Positions 1-5,121 of a DNA stretch of 5,121 bases are shown here, in pieces (position 1 is the stretch's first letter; each line of letters starts with the position of its first letter). The stretch comes from Legionella genomosp. 1. Lineage in GTDB: Bacteria > Pseudomonadota > Gammaproteobacteria > Legionellales > Legionellaceae. Position numbers and translations under genes: made by a program. The notes beneath the pieces were generated by a model that saw only the letters and a program-made list of their open reading frames with translations, was not told the origin of the DNA and ran no database searches. The stretch is from positions 1 to 5,121 of the forward strand of contig CAMDJY010000127.1 in assembly GCA_945901145.1 (NCBI GenBank). Direction: 5' to 3'.

Positions 1-1127
1 AAAATATACATGAGGACATAAAGCTCGGTACTTAATGCTGTGAACAACCAGTAAATTGCATTAATAGACGGCAAAAGAATATAGCCGCCGCAGAGTATTG
101 TGACGAGTGTTGCTTGTAGAATCAAAACTCGCGAGGCAATCCCATGTTGATTTAATCGATAGATCCATTGTGGCAAAAATCCATGGTTTGCTGCGAGCAG
201 TAATCCTTTCGCCGGAGAAATAATCCAGTTAACCATTCCCCCAAGGCTCCCCAATAACAGCATTACAATAATCATAGGTAATAAAAATTTGAGATGATAG
301 GTATTTAAAAAAGTAGTAAAAGCCTGCATGACGCCTTGTAATAAACTCATATCTTGTTGTGGCAAGACAAAGGCGACAGCGAGCGATCCAAAAATCATCG
401 TGACAAGAATCAGTAACACTGAAAAAAACATTGCGCGTGGAAAATTACGTTGTGGGTGTTTAACATTGCGTACATGCACGGCGGCAAGCTCCATGCCTAG
501 AAATGAGGTGACTATTGCGGTGAGTGAAGCCCAGGACTGACTTTCGCCCCAATGCGGTAGCAGCTGGTTTAAACTTAAATCAATGGCAATCGGGCGGCCT
601 TGTGCAAGCCAGAGCATTGCTAATAAAATAAGTAATCCCATGGGGATAATCATCCCAAAAATTGCACAAAAGCTAGCAAAACGTGCTGAAGCTTTGAGTC
701 CTTTTAAACCTAAAAGCGTCAAAGACCAAAAAACCCCTAAGGTGACACCAATTAAATAACTTTTTTGCAGAGCAAGTGCAGGATGAATAAGATAAGCTAA
801 AGTTCCAGCAATAAATAAGAGAATCGTTGGATACCAGACCATGGTATTGACCCACTGCAACCAGATGGTAAAAAAAGCCATGGTTTCCCCAAAAGCTTGG
901 TGTACCCAGCTGTAGACCCCACCTTCTTCTTCAGACCAAGTCGAAGAAAGTTCGGCAGCTACTAAAGCCACTGGAATTAAAAAAATGACTGAAGCGAATA
1001 AAAAGAAAAAAATGAGTTTTGAGCCGAATAAGGCCGTTGTCGGTAAATTACGAATGCTATCAATGGCTCCGGTGATTAAAAGAACAAGCGCTGCAACAGA
1101 AATTTTTTCAGAAGACCATGCCTGCAT
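1..1127 (-). CDS. APC-superfamily amino-acid antiporter, GadC-like (C-terminus cut by window edge)
   Basis: Inner-membrane amino-acid transporter, most like the glutamate/GABA antiporter branch of the APC superfamily. The frame is open from the ATG at 1127 to the left edge: 375 codons with no stop. GadC-type proteins are about 500 residues, so roughly the last quarter (late helices and any C-terminal plug) is missing. Visible marks: a first hydrophobic segment (residues 10-24) followed by RNLP (26-29); a second helix leading into AAELSSTWSEEEGGVYSWV (57-75), the family's glycine-rich loop; about nine hydrophobic segments overall; GMELAAVHVRNVKHP (211-225), the helix-6 region; and WIISPAKGLLLAANHGFLP (301-319), the helix-8 motif. 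The start is supported by an AGGTGA ribosome site six bases upstream. It is divergent from the lipoprotein gene. The family is clear; the substrate cannot be read, and GadC itself is only one possibility among several paralogues common in Legionellales. Confidence 0.9.
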   Translation of the reverse strand, partial: MQAWSSEKISVAALVLLITGAIDSIRNLPTTALFGSKLIFFFLFASVIFLIPVALVAAELSSTWSEEEGGVYSWVHQAFGETMAFFTIWLQWVNTMVWYPTILLFIAGTLAYLIHPALALQKSYLIGVTLGVFWSLTLLGLKGLKASARFASFCAIFGMIIPMGLLILLAMLWLAQGRPIAIDLSLNQLLPHWGESQSWASLTAIVTSFLGMELAAVHVRNVKHPQRNFPRAMFFSVLLILVTMIFGSLAVAFVLPQQDMSLLQGVMQAFTTFLNTYHLKFLLPMIIVMLLLGSLGGMVNWIISPAKGLLLAANHGFLPQWIYRLNQHGIASRVLILQATLVTILCGGYILLPSINAIYWLFTALSTELYVLMYI

Positions 1128-1133
1128 GAAGTT

Positions 1134-1139
1134 TCACCT
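1134..1139 (-). promoter_or_regulatory. Ribosome binding site of the antiporter gene
   Basis: AGGTGA on the minus strand, six bases before the ATG at 1127. It fixes the start of the antiporter, which has no other in-frame ATG close by with such a site. Confidence 0.7.
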
Positions 1140-1160
1140 AGTATTGATAAAAAAAGGTTC

Positions 1161-1189
1161 ATTATAACGGAATTATCGTTATAAATGAA
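1161..1189 (-). promoter_or_regulatory. Probable promoter of the antiporter gene
   Basis: A perfect TATAAT lies on the minus strand at 1166-1161, about 34 bases before the antiporter ATG. The best -35 at 17-bp spacing is TTCATT (1189-1184), only three matches to TTGACA, so the promoter may be weak or need an activator. The -10 box is part of the 8-bp dyad at 1162-1184. Confidence 0.45.
1162..1184. repeat. Perfect 8-bp inverted repeat, operator-like
   Basis: TTATAACG (1162-1169) and CGTTATAA (1177-1184) are exact reverse complements separated by seven bases. The left arm covers the antiporter's -10 box and the dyad fills most of the space between -10 and -35. The centre-to-centre distance of 15 bp is somewhat longer than one helical turn. 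A dimeric regulator binding here would block or shape antiporter transcription. The regulator is not encoded in the window, and an A/T-rich dyad of this size can arise by chance. Confidence 0.4.
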
Positions 1190-1215
1190 TGAATCTCTTC
1201 ACTTCATGGAGAATT

Positions 1216-1243
1216 TTGATAAACTCGTGGAGGGAAAGATAAT
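1216..1243 (+). promoter_or_regulatory. Probable sigma-70 promoter of the lipoprotein gene
   Basis: TTGATA (1216-1221, five of six) and GATAAT (1238-1243, five of six) are separated by 16 bp. Transcription would begin near 1250, giving a leader of about 29 bases before the ATG at 1279. The upstream ATG codons at 1261 and 1267 would then lie just after the transcription start and without a ribosome site. Confidence 0.5.
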
Positions 1244-1278
1244 AATTAAAATAATAATCAATGTTGATGGAGAATCTT

Positions 1279-1479
1279 ATGAAACGTTTAGCCTTATTAG
1301 TTGCGACCAGTTTAATTGCTTTTGTTTTGACTGGATGTGGAGAGCCGGTTAATAAAAAAGAAACAAAAGTAACAACAGAAACGACAGAAACAACTAAGCC
1401 TGAAACAGCAGCTGAAGAAAAAGCAGTTGAACATACGCCAACTCAAGCAGAAACTGAAGGGGCATCAAGCCAAGAATAG
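1279..1479 (+). CDS. Small Thr/Glu-rich lipoprotein
   Basis: A 66-residue exported lipoprotein of unknown role. The signal peptide has two basic residues (K2, R3), a hydrophobic core (4-17) and a textbook lipobox LTGC at 17-20. Signal peptidase II would cleave before C20, and glycine at +2 suggests outer-membrane sorting by Lol. The mature part is only about 47 residues, has no hydrophobic core of its own, and is rich in Thr, Glu, Lys and Ala with a TTE/TTE/TTK repeat, so it is probably unstructured, like other tiny entericidin-style or spacer lipoproteins. I chose ATG 1279 over the in-frame ATGs at 1261 and 1267 because GGAGA sits five bases before it and MKRLALL is a normal signal-peptide beginning. 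The longer version would be 72 residues. It has its own promoter and precedes the Stealth gene by 68 bp with a hairpin between. No specific family recognised. Confidence 0.8.
   Translation: MKRLALLVATSLIAFVLTGCGEPVNKKETKVTTETTETTKPETAAEEKAVEHTPTQAETEGASSQE
1372..1398 (+). repeat. Three imperfect 9-bp tandem units inside the lipoprotein gene
   Basis: Three successive nine-base units encode TTE, TTE and TTK (residues 32-40). They keep the reading frame, so gain or loss of a unit would only change the length of the probably flexible tail. Confidence 0.5.
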
Positions 1480-1494
1480 TCCATTTTTACCGTG

Positions 1495-1526
1495 TTGAAT
1501 CTCGCAAATTTTATTGCGAGATTCAA
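1495..1526 (+). terminator. Strong 13-bp hairpin between the lipoprotein and Stealth genes
   Basis: TTGAATCTCGCAA (1495-1507) pairs perfectly with TTGCGAGATTCAA (1514-1526) around a six-base A/T loop. It starts 15 bases after the lipoprotein stop, the usual place for a terminator. There is no run of T after it on the plus strand (A-rich sequence follows), so it is not a canonical intrinsic terminator. It could instead protect the 3' end of the lipoprotein mRNA or only partly reduce read-through into the Stealth gene. Confidence 0.5.
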
Positions 1527-1541
1527 ATCAATTAGATTTGA
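1523..1541 (+). other. Second hairpin that competes with the first, just before the Stealth start codon
   Basis: TCAAATC (1523-1529) pairs with GATTTGA (1535-1541) around a five-base loop. Its left arm shares bases 1523-1526 with the right arm of the stronger hairpin upstream, so both cannot form fully at once. It ends six bases before the ATG at 1548, where a ribosome site would normally lie. It is weak (7 bp, A/T-rich). Confidence 0.3.
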
Positions 1542-1547
1542 TTTGAT

Positions 1548-2495
1548 ATGCAAATTGATGCAGTGATTACTTGGGTAGATGGCTCAGATCCCTCTCATGT
1601 CCAAAAACTTAAGTTTTTTTTAGAAAAACATGGTATTGAACCAAGAGAGGCTGCTTCCCCGACCCGGTTTAATGATTCTGGAGAAATTGAATATTGTCTT
1701 CGTGCAATTTTGCATTTTGCGCCTTGGATTCGACGTATCCACATAGTGACAGATCAACAAACACCCAAAATTATACAAAAATTACAGGATAGATCTTGTC
1801 TAAACAAGATCAACCTTGTTGATCATCGTGAAATTTTTAAAGGCTATGAGCATTGTTTGCCTACGTTTAATAGTATCAGTATTGAGTCAATGCTTTGGCG
1901 AATTCCTGAGTTAGCAGAGCATTTTATTTATTTCAATGATGATTGTTTTTTATTACGTCCAGTATTGCCAACGGATTTTTTTCGAGATGATATGCCCATA
2001 TTAAGGGGCTTTTGGAAGAAACAAATCGATAAACAATGGCAAGCTTATTTGCGGCCTATTTGGCCTAAAAAAATTAGTTTACATCGTTCTACTCAAGAGC
2101 ATGCGGCGCAGCTTGCTGGTGAGCAGCGTTACTTTTTTCACCTGCATCATGTGCCTTTTCCATTAAAAAAAACTGCATTTGAGCAATTTTTCAGGTCGCA
2201 TCCGGACTTGCTTGAAGAAAATATTCGTCATCAGCTGCGGCACAAGACGCAGTTTATGCCTATGTCGCTTATTTACCATGCGCTGATAAAACAAAAAGCT
2301 GCAATTTTAGAGCATAGGCATCAAGAAATTATGATTCATGCTGCTCTGCATACAATGCGAAAAATTAAGGCACGTTTAAAATGCGCTGTTAAGGATTCTC
2401 GAATTCTTTTTGCCTGTATCCAAAGCTTAGATGAAGCAACATTTGATCGTAGTCAGCAGCTGCATGCTTGGCTTAAGCAACGAATTCCTGAGTGA
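1548..2495 (+). CDS. Stealth-family sugar-phosphate transferase (capsular polysaccharide phosphotransferase type)
   Basis: 315 residues, cytoplasmic, without signal peptide. Stealth proteins transfer a sugar-1-phosphate to a sugar, making phosphodiester-linked surface glycans; the animal relative is GlcNAc-1-phosphotransferase. All four conserved regions are recognisable. CR1 is DAVITWVDGSDP (4-15). CR2 runs from RFNDSGE (40-46) through APWIRRIHIVTDQQ (58-71), LPTFNSISIE (104-113) and FIYFNDD (126-132), whose aspartates are the expected metal/catalytic residues. CR3 contains HLHHVPFPL (198-206). CR4 is a divergent C-terminal stretch (about 284-315). CR1 begins four residues in, so the start is secure, yet no Shine-Dalgarno sequence precedes it. 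No clear promoter is seen, so it is probably reached by read-through from the lipoprotein gene. Its last 23 bp overlap the end of the convergent sulP-like gene. No glycan-export or sugar-nucleotide genes lie beside it, so the product glycan is unknown. Confidence 0.9.
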   Translation: MQIDAVITWVDGSDPSHVQKLKFFLEKHGIEPREAASPTRFNDSGEIEYCLRAILHFAPWIRRIHIVTDQQTPKIIQKLQDRSCLNKINLVDHREIFKGYEHCLPTFNSISIESMLWRIPELAEHFIYFNDDCFLLRPVLPTDFFRDDMPILRGFWKKQIDKQWQAYLRPIWPKKISLHRSTQEHAAQLAGEQRYFFHLHHVPFPLKKTAFEQFFRSHPDLLEENIRHQLRHKTQFMPMSLIYHALIKQKAAILEHRHQEIMIHAALHTMRKIKARLKCAVKDSRILFACIQSLDEATFDRSQQLHAWLKQRIPE

Positions 2496-4116
2496 GTAAG
2501 GCTTCTGAAAATGTGTTAAAGACATTTTTGGGACCAAGTAAATCAAGAATACCCGCTTTTTTTAATTTATTTTTAACCATAGGGTTCGCGCCAATCAGAA
2601 TTACGCGAATATTGCGTTGGTGTAAATCAAGAATTACTTCTTCCAAAGCATTGATGCCGGTGATATCAATGAAGGGCACCCAACGTAATCGAATCACGAG
2701 AACCCGAGGGTCGGTGTGTGTGGATTGTAAGGCGCGTTCAAAGGTCTCAATGGCACCAAAGAAAAAAGGACCATCGACAGAATAGACTAATACATCGGCA
2801 GGTAAGGTGGATTCTTCTGCTTTAAAGTACTCAGAAAATAATTCAGCCGCAGTTTCTTGTGTGACATCAACGCTTTCTGCCATTTTTAAAAGAAAATGCA
2901 AAATGGCTAAAATCACGCCGATATTAACGGCAACCACTAAGTCTGCAAAAATTGTAAGCATAAAAGTTACAAATAAAACGGTAATATCTGAAATGGGTGC
3001 TCGTTTTATCATTTTGATCGCATGATGAACGTCGCTCATATTCCAGGCGACTATAAAAAGAATCGCAGCCAGTGCCGACAAAGGAATATTGGTGGCGAGT
3101 GGTGCTAAGAAAATGATGATCAAAACTAAAGTGAGTGCATGAATGATCCCAGCTAAAGGACTGGTTCCACCATTACGAATGCTAGTCGCTGTTCGTGCAA
3201 TTGCTCCGGTTGCAGCAAATCCTCCAAATAAAGGTGCAACAATATTCGCCAGACCCTGGCCAATTAATTCTCGGTTGGAATGATGACGTGTCCCTGACAT
3301 CCCATCAGCGACAACGGCAGACAAGAGTGATTCAATTGCGCCTAGCATGGCAATGGTGAAGGCGGGACCAATGAGTTCTAACACACGATCAATACTAAGC
3401 TCGGGCCAATGAGGTTGGGGCAGTCTTTGTGGGATGTCTCCAAATAGAGAGCCAATTGTTGCTATACCTGTAAAATGAAAATAACTTTGCAGCGCTGTGG
3501 CTAGAATCAATACGACCAGCGGTGCTGGGATGCGTTTAAAGCCAGGTATTTTATTGACATAAATTAAGATAAACAATGAAGCCAAGCCAATGCACGTGGT
3601 ATTGATATCAAACTGTGGCAACACTTGGATTAAATGCCATAATTTTTCATGAAAATGGCTGCCAGTCACTTGCGGCAGTCCTAAAAAATAGCCCCATTGT
3701 CCAACCCAAATGACAATTGCAATGCCGGCAGTAAATCCAACAATCACGGGATCAGGAATAAATTTAATGACAGCACCCAGGCGGGCGATCCCAAACAGGC
3801 ATAAAATAATACCGGCAAGTAAAGTAGCGATTTGCAAACCATCGATACCATATTTACTGGTGATGCCAGACAAGATGACAATAAATGCACCTGTTGGGCC
3901 TGCAATTTGTAATCGGCTGCCACCAAATATCGAGACGACTATACCGGCAACGATGGCGGTGTATAAGCCTTGCTCTGGTTTTACCCCGGATGCAATGGCA
4001 AAAGCCATCGCAAGTGGCAACGCCACAATGCCGACAATCACGCCTGCAATTAAATTTGGTAACCAGTGTTTTCTTTGAAACAGACCTGCACGATAAGATT
4101 CGAGAATAATATTCAT
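2473..4116 (-). CDS. SulP-family inorganic anion/dicarboxylate transporter with C-terminal STAS domain
   Basis: 547-residue inner-membrane transporter of the SLC26/SulP family, closest in style and length to E. coli DauA (about 560). The membrane part (residues about 18-425) holds the signature EQGLYTAIVAGI (48-59) and GGSRLQIAGPTGA (65-77), then VIKFIPDPVIVGFTAGI and many hydrophobic helices. The cytoplasmic STAS domain (about 435-540) contains FIDITGINAL with DITG at 484-487, the position of the regulatory phospho-site in anti-sigma antagonists. The substrate (sulfate, bicarbonate or C4-dicarboxylate) cannot be read. Start: an in-frame TTG at 4146 would add ten residues, but a TATAAT at 4162-4157 would place the mRNA start near 4150, so ATG 4116 (MNIILESYRAG) is preferred; neither has a good ribosome site. 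It is convergent with the Stealth gene (23-bp overlap) and divergent from the exported hydrolase gene. No frameshift or damage is seen. Confidence 0.93.
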   Translation of the reverse strand: MNIILESYRAGLFQRKHWLPNLIAGVIVGIVALPLAMAFAIASGVKPEQGLYTAIVAGIVVSIFGGSRLQIAGPTGAFIVILSGITSKYGIDGLQIATLLAGIILCLFGIARLGAVIKFIPDPVIVGFTAGIAIVIWVGQWGYFLGLPQVTGSHFHEKLWHLIQVLPQFDINTTCIGLASLFILIYVNKIPGFKRIPAPLVVLILATALQSYFHFTGIATIGSLFGDIPQRLPQPHWPELSIDRVLELIGPAFTIAMLGAIESLLSAVVADGMSGTRHHSNRELIGQGLANIVAPLFGGFAATGAIARTATSIRNGGTSPLAGIIHALTLVLIIIFLAPLATNIPLSALAAILFIVAWNMSDVHHAIKMIKRAPISDITVLFVTFMLTIFADLVVAVNIGVILAILHFLLKMAESVDVTQETAAELFSEYFKAEESTLPADVLVYSVDGPFFFGAIETFERALQSTHTDPRVLVIRLRWVPFIDITGINALEEVILDLHQRNIRVILIGANPMVKNKLKKAGILDLLGPKNVFNTFSEALLTQEFVA

Positions 4117-4156
4117 AGTGGATATTCGCACTAATTGTTCACGCAAACATTGTCAT

Positions 4157-4198
4157 ATTATATGAGATGATTTTTAAAAAAGCCGTATCTGGTGTCAA
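4157..4198 (-). promoter_or_regulatory. Probable promoter region of the SulP gene
   Basis: Two sets of elements lie on the minus strand. A perfect TTGACA (4198-4193) is followed after 16 bp by TAAAAA (4176-4171). A perfect TATAAT (4162-4157) lies further down without a recognisable -35. Either would start the mRNA before ATG 4116 (leader about 35 to 50 bases). The second would leave almost no leader for the alternative TTG start at 4146. Confidence 0.45.
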
Positions 4199-4213
4199 AT
4201 ATAATTCACAACA

Positions 4214-4242
4214 TTGTTTTTTGATTAAAAATAAACTATAGT
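4214..4242 (+). promoter_or_regulatory. Probable sigma-70 promoter of the exported hydrolase gene
   Basis: TTGTTT (4214-4219) and TATAGT (4237-4242, five of six) with the ideal 17-bp spacer. The mRNA would start near 4249, about 20 bases before the ATG at 4270. It stands back to back with the SulP promoter elements, 16 bp from them. Confidence 0.5.
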
Positions 4243-4269
4243 GATTTTATTTTGCAATATAGAAGCTTT

Positions 4270-4980
4270 ATGTTTAAGCAATTTATCCTTATTTTATTCT
4301 TATTATGCTCTGTGAGTGATTTTTATGCGGCTGCTATTCCAGTTTATTTAGGTGATGAAATTGTCTGGATTAAAAAACAAAACCATGGCCCTGGAAAGGC
4401 ATTTATTCATTTGCATCAGAATGAAAAAACCGCCTTAAAAGCCGCGTATGCTGTGGTCCAAAAACAAGGGGGCAGCGTGATGACTTTGGTACATCACGGT
4501 GGCCGTAATATTGTATTTCGTTTAAATCATCAACGTTATGAATTTGATCCTAATCGGATTTTTACAAAAGCCGGAATTAAACAAACGCTCAAGCGCCATG
4601 GTTCCTATTCGCAAGCTGCTCATCAACAGGTGCATCAGTTAGCGACTCATATTAAAGCACTATTGCCTCAAGGAAAAATTATTGCTGTGCATAATAATCA
4701 ATTTTATTCGATGCGCGAGTATTATCCTGGCGGGGCGTTGGCGAAAGAGGCAGGGGCTTTACATCTAAATCATGCGCATCAATCTCGCAATTTTTATTTA
4801 GTGACACGAAGAAAAGATTATTTGCGGTTAAAGCGATTAAATTTTAATAGTATTTTACAAACTGTTCATCCCCGAGATGATGGATCTTTGTCGGTCTATC
4901 TTGCCACGCGTCCCTATGTTAATGTTGAGGCAGGCCATGGTGAACTCGCCTTACAAATGCAGATGCTGCGCCAAGCTTAA
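4270..4980 (+). CDS. Exported protein, putative M14/AstE-like zinc hydrolase
   Basis: 236 residues. The signal peptide has K3, a hydrophobic core (5-15) and probable signal peptidase I cleavage after AAA (20-22); there is no lipobox, so the mature protein is probably periplasmic or secreted. I do not recognise the exact family. The order of motifs matches the M14 carboxypeptidase/AstE-aspartoacylase superfamily: IHLHQNE (46-52) gives H49-x-N-E52, like the zinc-binding HGNE of AstE; R79 follows; FDPNRIF (92-98) resembles the substrate-binding D-x-N-R-x-F; AVHNN (139-143) offers H141 as third zinc ligand; and YVNVEAGHG (216-224) offers E220 as general base. The gaps E52-H141 (89) and H141-E220 (79) are typical of that superfamily. 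The fold and peptide/amide substrate are therefore inferred, not proven. ATG 4270 is preferred over an in-frame TTG at 4252, which would lie at the predicted mRNA start; AGAAG is a weak ribosome site before it. A RimK-like ligase gene follows 45 bp downstream. Confidence 0.75.
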   Translation: MFKQFILILFLLCSVSDFYAAAIPVYLGDEIVWIKKQNHGPGKAFIHLHQNEKTALKAAYAVVQKQGGSVMTLVHHGGRNIVFRLNHQRYEFDPNRIFTKAGIKQTLKRHGSYSQAAHQQVHQLATHIKALLPQGKIIAVHNNQFYSMREYYPGGALAKEAGALHLNHAHQSRNFYLVTRRKDYLRLKRLNFNSILQTVHPRDDGSLSVYLATRPYVNVEAGHGELALQMQMLRQA

Positions 4981-4993
4981 TCTTGAACTCGTC

Positions 4994-4999
4994 TATAAT
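4994..4999 (+). promoter_or_regulatory. Possible -10 box for the ATP-grasp gene
   Basis: A perfect TATAAT in the 45-bp gap, which would start an mRNA near 5006, 20 bases before the ATG at 5026. No -35 match lies at 16-18 bp and there is no TG extension. The downstream gene may have its own weak promoter as well as read-through from the hydrolase gene; no terminator separates them. Confidence 0.35.
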
Positions 5000-5012
5000 T
5001 AATAAGAGTTGT

Positions 5013-5023
5013 GGAGATGGAGA
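5013..5023 (+). promoter_or_regulatory. Doubled ribosome binding site before the ATP-grasp gene
   Basis: GGAGA occurs twice (5013-5017 and 5019-5023). The first is eight bases from ATG 5026 and the second five bases from the adjacent ATG 5029, so both tandem start codons have a site at good spacing. This strongly supports the short partial gene that follows. Confidence 0.65.
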
Positions 5024-5025
5024 AT

Positions 5026-5121
5026 ATGATGAGGGGTTGGATTTTATATAAACGTAATGCTTTAGAACTCACAACAGAAGACCACGGAGTGCGGCGTTTG
5101 TTAGAGGCCGCGCAGGCCAGA
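5026..5121 (+). CDS. RimK-like ATP-grasp ligase, N-terminus only (cut by window edge)
   Basis: 32 codons are visible, open to the right edge. They begin MMRGWILYKRNALEL and continue to LLEAAQAR at residues 25-32. A short start, a G-W-[IL]-[IL]-Y strand, then a charged loop and a helix of the form RLLEAA is the usual beginning of the RimK-type ATP-grasp family (alpha-L-glutamate ligases and relatives), where it forms the first strand and helix of the pre-ATP-grasp domain. Such enzymes are cytoplasmic and join amino acids to a carboxylate using ATP. The ATP-grasp and catalytic parts lie outside the window, so this is a likely but unproven call. ATG 5029 is an equally possible start. It lies in the same direction as, and 45 bp after, the exported putative hydrolase, so co-transcription is plausible. 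Confidence 0.6.
   Translation, partial: MMRGWILYKRNALELTTEDHGVRRLLEAAQAR

Noticed and set aside
328..540. Plus-strand open frame of 70 codons
   Set aside because: It lies antisense to the well-supported antiporter gene, has no ribosome site and no recognisable protein features.
673..855. Minus-strand open frame of 60 codons
   Set aside because: It is an out-of-frame reading of the antiporter gene; the antiporter frame through the same bases gives clear transmembrane segments.
985..1167. Plus-strand open frame of 60 codons
   Set aside because: Antisense to the antiporter's N-terminus and running into its promoter; the composition (Lys-rich) reflects A-rich sequence.
1266..1275. The 10-mer GATGGAGAAT is shared by the leaders at 1266-1275 and 5016-5025
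   Set aside because: It simply contains the ribosome binding site (GGAGA) next to a start codon; two copies with an A-rich flank are not a meaningful repeat.
1206..1352. A plus-strand frame of about 48 codons starting ATGGAGAAT, overlapping the lipoprotein start
   Set aside because: No ribosome site precedes it, it begins before the promoter predicted for the lipoprotein, and most of it uses lipoprotein coding sequence in another frame.
2492..3025. Two plus-strand open frames (2492-2785 and 2807-3025)
   Set aside because: Both are antisense to the STAS and late membrane region of the SulP gene and show no protein-like features or ribosome sites.
3710..4109. Overlapping open frames on both strands (3710-4078, 3744-3926, 3885-4109)
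   Set aside because: All are shadows of the SulP N-terminal half, which contains the family signature in its own frame.
4252..4269. TTG start at 4252 for the exported hydrolase
   Set aside because: It would begin about three bases after the predicted mRNA start and place six extra residues before a normal signal peptide; ATG 4270 is simpler.

Overview
The window reads as ordinary chromosomal DNA from a low-GC gammaproteobacterium. The gene set (a GadC-type amino-acid antiporter, a DauA-like SulP transporter, a Stealth-family phosphotransferase and a RimK-like ATP-grasp ligase) and the A/T-rich codon use fit the Legionellales (Legionella, Coxiella, Aquicella and relatives) best. That placement is an inference from gene style; no rRNA or other marker is present. 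I see no transposase, integrase, tRNA, rRNA or CRISPR array.

Layout. Positions 1-1127 (minus) hold most of an APC-superfamily amino-acid antiporter whose C-terminus runs off the left edge. A 151-bp divergent intergenic region (1128-1278) carries promoters for both sides and a perfect 8-bp dyad over the antiporter's -10 box. Positions 1279-1479 (+) encode a 66-residue Thr/Glu-rich lipoprotein. After a strong hairpin, 1548-2495 (+) encode a Stealth sugar-phosphate transferase, whose end overlaps by 23 bp the end of a convergent SulP anion transporter with a STAS domain (2473-4116, minus). A second divergent intergenic region (4117-4269) separates SulP from an exported 236-residue protein (4270-4980, +). 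I read its motif order, H-x-N-E, D-x-N-R-x-F, H and then E, as an M14/AstE-like zinc hydrolase. Only 45 bp further on, the first 32 codons of a RimK-like ATP-grasp ligase begin at 5026 and run off the right edge.

How they work together. The left and centre look like independent envelope and transport genes, not one pathway: antiporter, lipoprotein, surface-glycan phosphotransferase, anion transporter. The one suggestive partnership is at the right end, where a putative exported metallohydrolase stands directly upstream of a putative amino-acid ligase. Cytoplasmic AstE/AspA-like hydrolases are known neighbours of RimK-type ligases, so an exported version there is the most interesting thing in the window. 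All functional assignments come from reading motifs by eye.
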